Below are positions 58,225-64,000 of a stretch of 64,000 nt of DNA, in pieces. This stretch comes from Periconia sp. R9002 (taxonomy: Eukaryota; Ascomycota; Dothideomycetes; Pleosporales; Periconiaceae), in the NCBI GenBank assembly GCA_023627715.1, contig JAMAHW010000016.1, forward strand, positions 372,001 through 436,000. Reading direction: 5' to 3'. Under the pieces are notes generated by a model that saw only the letters and a list, made by a program, of their open reading frames with translations, was not told the origin of the DNA and did not search any database. Within the stretch, counting starts at the first letter, position 1. Every line of letters starts with the position of its first letter. The translations under genes and the position numbers were made by a program.

Positions 58225-59995
58225 TTATTCTAGGCGTACATAACAGACACTAATAATCTCGAGTCAAAGCTGCGGGATCGAGGAAGACGATCGCTAGAGG
58301 AACTTATCCGAGACTATCCTTGCGGTCATTCTACCTGGCTGCACGCAAAAGCATGCTACAAACGTCACAAACCAGCAGCGGCAAATTTATACCCGCTAAA
58401 TCTTCATAAACGCCACCGTGGGAAGCTAGTAGTGCAATCGGAAAATAACCCCCTCGCCGTTTGAGCGTGGGAGACGGGAATTTCCTTGTCCCATGTGCAG
58501 CGCAACGTTTCCTGGTCAGATGGCTTTGGCTGTAGCGACCCGGTGTTTGGATTGAAATGACTTCATAAGATAATCGTATCACGAGAGGGAAATACCAGTA
58601 CATATTTTTGGTTAGAAAGCAACAGTACACCATGCACGTTATATTTAGCTATGAATACACTCAACGTGCTTGTCGCTGGTGAGACAAAGCACATGCGCGC
58701 CACCATCAATGTTAGGATTTTGCATTGCATAGACATCTGTCAAAGAATGCAAGAATTATTGTCAGGCGATGTACTGCCTCCATTCTGATTAGCGGCCAAC
58801 TCATCAGTCAGGTCAGCTGCACCTGGGCGAACTACAGTGCGCTACTGCAAAAGTCAAAGACGTGAGACGAACGCGGGCGTCGAGCGTTGAGGGGGAGAGA
58901 GGGTCTAGGCTGAAGGCGGCGTTGATTAATGGCACTCGGAGATTTCGTCGACTCCTCCACTTTTGATACGTCGTTCTGTCCGGCGCCCAACGCAAACGAG
59001 TGGGGGGAGGCCGTTTTCGCCACCAATTAATAAGAAGATAGAAGAGAAAGCACGGTTGGTATCGCCTAGAAGATTTGCTTGCTTTGGGGGATTTGACAGT
59101 GTCAAATAGTCTTGCCTGCTGTATGAATTGTCGCCACCGTGTTTTTCTGTTTCTTTTATATTTCGATGAATGCGATGTAGATGTAGTGCGTGAAAGAAGA
59201 TGCTTCATTTGCTCCAACACTCTGTCCTTTTGCATTAATTGCTCAACTATTATCCAAAACCAAGGAACAGAGCGAGAACGGAGAAGCATCAGCGGATGAA
59301 GATATTTCCCAACATCCACGGCGAATCAACATGCACGCCTGAAGCCCATTTAAACACTCGTTTTGGAGATGAAAACACCGACAAAATAATATAACGTATA
59401 GAGTGACTACGTTTCTGGTTCGTGTGTACTGATCTTTATTGTTGCTAACATGCTTGGTTCGAATGTAACATGTATTGATATAAACTACGACACTGGTGTC
59501 GGGGCGTACCTGTCCGCACGATATCATTTACATGATGAATCAGTGAATAAATCACTCCCTATGGTATACAATGTGCTATCTAAAGCCATACCAAACTGTT
59601 CACTGAAACCTCGTGTTTCAATATCATCTATACTCGCTAGGCAGGAAGCATATCGGTTCCACCAGAGACGTTGGCCTTTGTGGGACACAGCTACTACGAC
59701 GTAGACATAAATCCACCGTGTCCTTATTTGCCCCTACGGTATCAGTCGCAGGAAAGCGAAGGAAAGCTGCGTGAAAAATCTAATATGATGCATAGCTCCC
59801 GGGATGTATTACCGGACATGACACGTGTCTGAGCCATCAACCAAAAGCGTTTTACCATGACTGTGCAAGAACCACATCAGGAATTTGTTGGGTTGAGCAA
59901 CGCTAGAATCTCGAATAATGCCCTTATGCCCTTCTTTCCTAGACGTGACAAGGGTCTTTGAGCCTCTGAGTATTCGTTTATTTTTGATCCAAAGT
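58225..59995. other. Long intergenic region without a supported gene
   Basis: A 1.8-kb stretch between the BRCT gene and FEN1 3' end. Frames at 58331-58633, 58813-59319 (minus) and 59450-59704 (plus) have atypical composition and no family resemblance. I tried to join them by splice sites without success. No tRNA or repeat is seen. Confidence 0.45.
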
Positions 59996-61292
59996 TCAAG
60001 CGCCACCCCTTGCTTTTCCCTTGGCCGCCTTTTTCTCTTTAGCATCTTGTTTTTGTTTCTTCTTTTTCTCTTGCACCTTCTCTTCCGCCTTGCGTTTGAG
60101 GATTGCTTTCTCTTCCGCAGTCTTTTCGATCGGCTTGAAAAAACCTTCTAGTCTCGACTGTTGCGCTGACTTCAAATTTTTCTTCAGCTTCGCAGCACCA
60201 TTGCGTACACGATCCTCACTGAAGTGCTTCTCCTCGACCAGGAATTTGACCAAACCTTCTTCGTCTGGCGCCTCCCATTTGAAGTTACAGTCAGGATGGT
60301 CGGCTGCTCGAACATCGGGTTCGAGGAACAACAGACGGGCGTCGGCGAAGGGCCAATCGTCTGGAATCGTGTATTTGGATGAATTCTTCATGTACTCCAC
60401 TACCTTCTCAAGTGTACCATGTTCCCGGATGAGTTTTAAGGCAGTTGACGGACCTACTCCCTTGATAGGATCGAGATAATCACAGCCAAGGAGAATACAG
60501 AGGTCGATGAACTACGCAGATAATCAGTTTGGAACCGTCAATTGAAGTGAGAATACGAGACAATACCTGTTCCCGTTCCATAGCTAGACCTTCGAGCACC
60601 TTGTCCAGATGAACCTCTTGAATTGGCTCCTTCCGCTGCTCACTGAAGGTCAAATGTCGCAGTAATATAGGCGCGTCAAAGGTGAGCGTATCCATGTCCT
60701 CGCTTGCAGCAGCATACACCTTTCCCGCCTTTGCCAACACGGCACATTGAGCCTCTGCCTCCGTTGGTGCCACGATGAACGGAATGCCCATGAGCTTTAG
60801 AAGCCTCCTACACTCTTCATTGTGTTCCCTCGTCACCCTAACGGTCCTCCTGGAGAATTTCTCCACATCTTCGGCAGTACCGGTCTCCTTGGCCTCTTCA
60901 GCTGCAGCATGGGCCTCTGTCTTGCGCTGGAATCGTTTTGCAAGCTCGCCGGATTTGAGCTTGGGCGGAGCACCGTCGAAAACATAAAGCGGTTTTATGC
61001 CATTCTCGACCATGCGCAGCGTGCGGTAGAAGAGACCCATCAAGTGGGAGGTGGTTTCGCCAGTCTCGTTTGTGAGCTGTTGGCCATCCGAGCGCACAGC
61101 GATGAGGAAACTGTAGATGCTCATAGATCTATAGCAACGTCAGCTTATCAATATGTTTAGAGCATCGAAATGATTGGTCCTGTCGTACGCATCAATAGCT
61201 ACCTTGCGACCGAATTGGTTCTTGATCTCTCCCGTCTTGATCGCATCGGGGGCATGCTCAGAGATGATGGGAAAAAGGCCTTTGATACCCAT
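59996..61292 (-). CDS. FEN1: Flap endonuclease 1
   Basis: Structure-specific 5' flap nuclease of Okazaki-fragment maturation and long-patch base-excision repair (RAD27 in yeast). Exons (minus) are 61292-61189, 61128-60567 and 60511-59996, giving 393 aa. The N-domain is [19 protein letters not shown], the cap-helix region is [18 protein letters not shown], and the I-domain metal ligands sit in [29 protein letters not shown] and [20 protein letters not shown]. The PCNA-interacting motif QSRLEGFF lies near residue 340, followed by a Lys-rich tail. All catalytic acids visible to me are intact. A cluster of GACGCG motifs lies about 120 bp upstream. It is divergent from the glutaryl-CoA dehydrogenase gene across 549 bp. 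Confidence 0.96.
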
Positions 61293-61841
61293 CCTGCGTC
61301 TTTGTTCGCCTTGGGCGCAATTGGATGTGTTTGCGTATGGTTTATTGGGTGAGGCAAAGAGAAGTGGAGTGAAGTGGTGATGAAATGACGTGGAGGGACA
61401 GAAGGAACTGTGACGCGACGCGCGACGCGAAGTCAGCCGCCGCAGCCTTGATTGGCCCGTGCATTGGGAATAGCGAAATGGTTGGCATGCATTTATTAAC
61501 TATGTACGTACGGGATATGCAACTTGGTTCAATCGAGTGTACACGGTAAAGCATGAAATTTGGCGCACATTCAAATCGAGTCACAGTTGAATATGATTAC
61601 GTCGTCACCTTCCGTGATTCCATGTGGCCGCCGGCGATATTCGGTACAAGTCCAACCGCGGTCCTAGGTTGCCTCGTAGTGAGTGGGGTAAGTGTGTCTA
61701 TACATGTAGATATTCAATCAATTGCGTTCTTCACCCATATCCGCCTTCTTTCCGATGCTGTCTGTCCATCACGCGAGACCATCTGCATCTTTTGTTTTAT
61801 CGTAGCTCGTTCAGGCACCCATTCAAAGATTCATTGCCATC
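61293..61841. other. Divergent promoter region FEN1/glutaryl-CoA dehydrogenase
   Basis: A 549-bp spacer containing the MCB-like cluster on the FEN1 side. No other feature is supported. Confidence 0.6.
61412..61430. promoter_or_regulatory. Clustered MCB-like motifs upstream of FEN1
   Basis: GACGCG occurs three times within 19 bases (TGACGCGACGCGCGACGCGA), 120-138 bp upstream of the FEN1 ATG. These are one-base variants of the ACGCGT MBF site. S-phase regulation is inferred. Confidence 0.5.
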
Positions 61842-63288
61842 ATGTTTGTTAGTAGACCGGTCTATCGACAGTCTGCTAGGCAATTGCGACGCACTCACTG
61901 TCATGCGAGTAGTCTAGGCATTCGTCGTCTCCATGCTCCTGCACCCTTTGACTGGAAAGATCCGCTGGGTGTCAGCAATCTGTACACAGAAGAAGAGCTT
62001 GCTATTGCTGAAACTGCAGAGTCGTATTGTCAAGAGCGCATGCTCCCCAGAGTACTCGGTAGCTAAATTTCTCGTTCGTTCCATCAACAACTGCTAAAAC
62101 TCCCCGTAGATGCATATCGACATGAAGACTATGACCGAAAGATTTTGGAGGAAATGGGTGAATTGGGCTTTTTGGGCGCAACCATACAGGGCTACGGGTG
62201 TGCAGGTGTCAGCAACGTAGCATCTGGTTTGATCACCAGAGCTGTAGAAAGGGTCGATTCAGGATACCGATCTGGGTATTCTGTTCAAAGTGCGCTTGCC
62301 ATGGGTGGTATAGCAGATTTCGGAACGGCTGAGCTGAAAGAGAGACTTCTGCCAAACATGGCAAAGGGGAAGCTGTTGGGTGCATTTGGGCTTACTGAAC
62401 CCAATCATGGATCAGACCCGGGTTCGATGGAGACGACCGCTAGGCCACATCCTTCTAAGAAAGGCTATTACATGCTTTCAGGGTCGAAGACTTGGATCAC
62501 TAACTCGCCCATTGCCGATGTACTACTCGTATGGGCGAAACTCGAAAGTTCGGGCAAGATTCGCGGCTTCGTGGTAGAGCGTGATCAATGCCCGCCAGGC
62601 ACATTGGAAACACCCGCCATCAAGAACAAGAATGGATTACGAGCTTCAATCACAGGCATGATTCACCTCGACGGATGCCCCGTCCCCGAGGAAAACATGT
62701 TTCCTGACATAGAGGGCCTTCGTGGGCCTTTTAGTTGCTTGAATTCGGCTCGATACGGTATTGCCTGGGGAACGATGGGTGCTTTGGAGGATTGCATATC
62801 AAGAGCAAGAACATATGCGATGGAAAGGAAGCAGTTTAAAGGCAACCCGATTGCGAAGTACCAACTTGTGCAGAAGAAATTGGCCGATGCGACCACTGAT
62901 GCAGCATATGGCATTCTTGCTGCATATCAAGTGGGAAGGTTAAAGGACGAGGGCAAGGCTGCTCCGGAGATGATCTCTTTGATCAAAAGGCAGAACTGCG
63001 ATAGAGCTTTGATCAATGCGCGAGCGTACGTATACCTTTGGTTTTGAGTAAATCATGGTTCGTCGGTAACCCGAATATCCCCAGGCTACAAGAAGTTTTC
63101 GGTGGAAATGCGGTATCGGATGAATACGGCATCGGTAGGCATGTGGCGAATTTGTTTGTCACGCAAACGTACGAGGGCCAAAGCGATATACATGGTGAGT
63201 ACTCCCACGAAGTCGGCGGTGGCATTTGCTAATCGAAGAAGCCTTGATCCTAGGTAGAGCGATTACAGGCATTCAAGCGTTCTGCTGA
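61842..63288 (+). CDS. Glutaryl-CoA dehydrogenase, mitochondrial
   Basis: FAD acyl-CoA dehydrogenase that oxidises and decarboxylates glutaryl-CoA to crotonyl-CoA in lysine and tryptophan breakdown. Exons are 61842-62058, 62110-63025, 63085-63194 and 63242-63288, giving 429 aa. A basic mitochondrial leader (MFVSRPVYRQSARQLRRTH) precedes FDWKDPLGVSNLYTEEELAI. The family motifs are LGAFGLTEPNHGSDPGSM, YYMLSGSKTWITNSPIADV and NSARYGIAWGTMGALEDC. The C-terminal catalytic segment, TYEGQSDIHALILGRAITGI, has the active-site Glu. The last acceptor is GAAGAAG (63241); a later AG at 63253 would delete the conserved ALIL, so I reject it. The GCDH-type signature distinguishes it from other acyl-CoA dehydrogenases. 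Confidence 0.93.
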
Positions 63289-63933
63289 GGCGGGTGAGAT
63301 GTCGGTCACAAGAGATGACAACGTGGTCCATCATGTGGGTAGGTAGATAGCTATGTAGTGTAGCTGCGGGAAGGACGAGGAAAAAGAAGGCGGTCGAAAG
63401 CAAAAGGCATGCATGTATATAGGTAAAAGTAGGTATGCATTTGGAGGTGCATGTAAGCAGATGGCTATTGGACAGACTGGAGAGCTTGGGTACATGTTCT
63501 GGTACAGAGATGATACATACGAGGCGCGCTGGCCGGGCTGCTTGCTCCCTATTACTTCAGTTGTAGGTAGGTAGTAGGTATGCAGGCTCTGGACGCAACG
63601 CAAAGACATGTATGAATAATCAAAAGGCCCTTGAGGGCATCATGTACGTGAAAAGTATAACAGTGGTAGCTATTGGTGGTGGTGTGTGGTGATGGTGGTG
63701 GCGCCTGGTTGGACTATTTTTGCTGGAAGGGTCGGGCTTGGAAGGCGCGGAAGGCGCTAGTTGACTCTCTTACCTCTTGCTCTCCACCCTCTGCTCCCTG
63801 CCCGCCTGCCTTGCCCTGCCTCTTCAACTCTGCTCCGTCTTCAACCCGCTCACCACACCTCATCACTCAACACCAACCCACAACACTCACTCTACAACAC
63901 ACATCATACACCCATACACACGCAACCTGCGCC
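63289..63933. other. Intergenic region and E2 leader
   Basis: Contains TAGG-type runs (about 63338-63350 and 63561-63580) and a C-rich leader from about 63770 to 63930 upstream of the E2 start. No gene. Confidence 0.55.
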
Positions 63934-63977
63934 ATGGCTCTCAAGCGTATCAACAAAGAACTCACTGATCTCGGCCG
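63934..63977 (+). CDS. UBC4: Ubiquitin-conjugating enzyme E2, UBC4/5 type (exon 1 only)
   Basis: Transfers ubiquitin from E1 to substrates with RING or HECT ligases, mainly for degradation of abnormal and short-lived proteins. Only exon 1 is in the window: MALKRINKELTDLG plus two bases of the Arg codon, ending at a GTACGT donor. This peptide is nearly invariant at the N terminus of fungal UBC4 orthologues (UBCH5-like). The C-rich leader and GCGCCATGG start context support the call. The rest of the gene lies to the right. Confidence 0.85.
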
Positions 63978-64000
63978 GTACGTCATGTTCGCTCGCTACG

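Noticed and set aside
58813..59319. 168-codon minus-strand frame between the BRCT gene and FEN1
   Set aside because: Composition is Arg/Trp/Ser-rich without domain signal, and no splice combination produced a recognisable protein.
63195..63253. Later acceptor for the last glutaryl-CoA dehydrogenase intron
   Set aside because: It keeps the frame but deletes the conserved ALIL before GRAITG. The acceptor at 63241 retains it and has a CTAAT branch in place.

Overview
This window is nuclear DNA of a filamentous ascomycete (Pezizomycotina). Genes are intron-rich, and most introns are 45-130 bp with GT...AG ends and CTAAC/CTGAC-like branch sites. Coding regions lie on both strands with short spacers, and the fungal families present include ATG26, a Zn2Cys6 regulator, SLD2, MSC2 and an RRT8-type membrane protein. 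The texture of several proteins (ATG26, the N/G/Q-rich secreted protein) and the TACC/TAGG tetranucleotide runs in spacers suggest Dothideomycetes. That class assignment is an inference from memory, not a phylogeny.

Layout. 0-8 kb: 5' part of cytosolic asparaginyl-tRNA synthetase (-), a five-exon DOPA-4,5-dioxygenase-like gene (+), SRP14 (-), divergent from the nucleolar MIF4G protein NOM1/SGD1 (+), then vacuolar proteinase A PEP4 (+). 8-20 kb: ATG26 sterol glucosyltransferase (+), FCP1 CTD phosphatase (+), an F-box-like protein (+). 20-32 kb: Zn2Cys6 factor (+), mitochondrial uL11 (-), RPN12 (-), SLD2 (-), LPD1 (-), an RRT8/EI24-like membrane protein (-). 32-42 kb: intron-containing tRNA-Glu(CTC), RAD54 (+), PRP2-type DEAH helicase (+), a TFIIIC subunit with the zinc-finger domain (-). 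42-54 kb: zinc transporter MSC2 (-), ALG1 (+), a small F-box-like hypothetical (+), an Asn/Gly/Gln-rich secreted protein (-), a PhzF-fold protein (-). 54-64 kb: a conserved hypothetical (+), a BRCT protein (+), FEN1/RAD27 (-), glutaryl-CoA dehydrogenase (+), and exon 1 of a UBC4-type E2 (+).

Most genes are housekeeping: translation and protein targeting, vacuole and autophagy, transcription, proteasome and ubiquitin, mitochondrial metabolism, splicing, and DNA replication and repair. The one functional theme is genome maintenance. SLD2, RAD54 and FEN1 lie within 35 kb, and each has MCB-like ACGCG motifs just upstream of its start, as expected of G1/S-regulated genes. I found no CRISPR, no intact transposon and no secondary-metabolite cluster. 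I also see no convincing undescribed multi-gene system. The oddities worth attention are at gene-structure level: a RAD54 start codon split by an intron, a GC-AG intron, two stop-free in-frame introns, and a zinc transporter with four His-rich tracts. The repeat-bearing secreted protein is also unusual.

All exon models were built by eye from frame continuity, splice consensus and family expectation. No transcript evidence was available.
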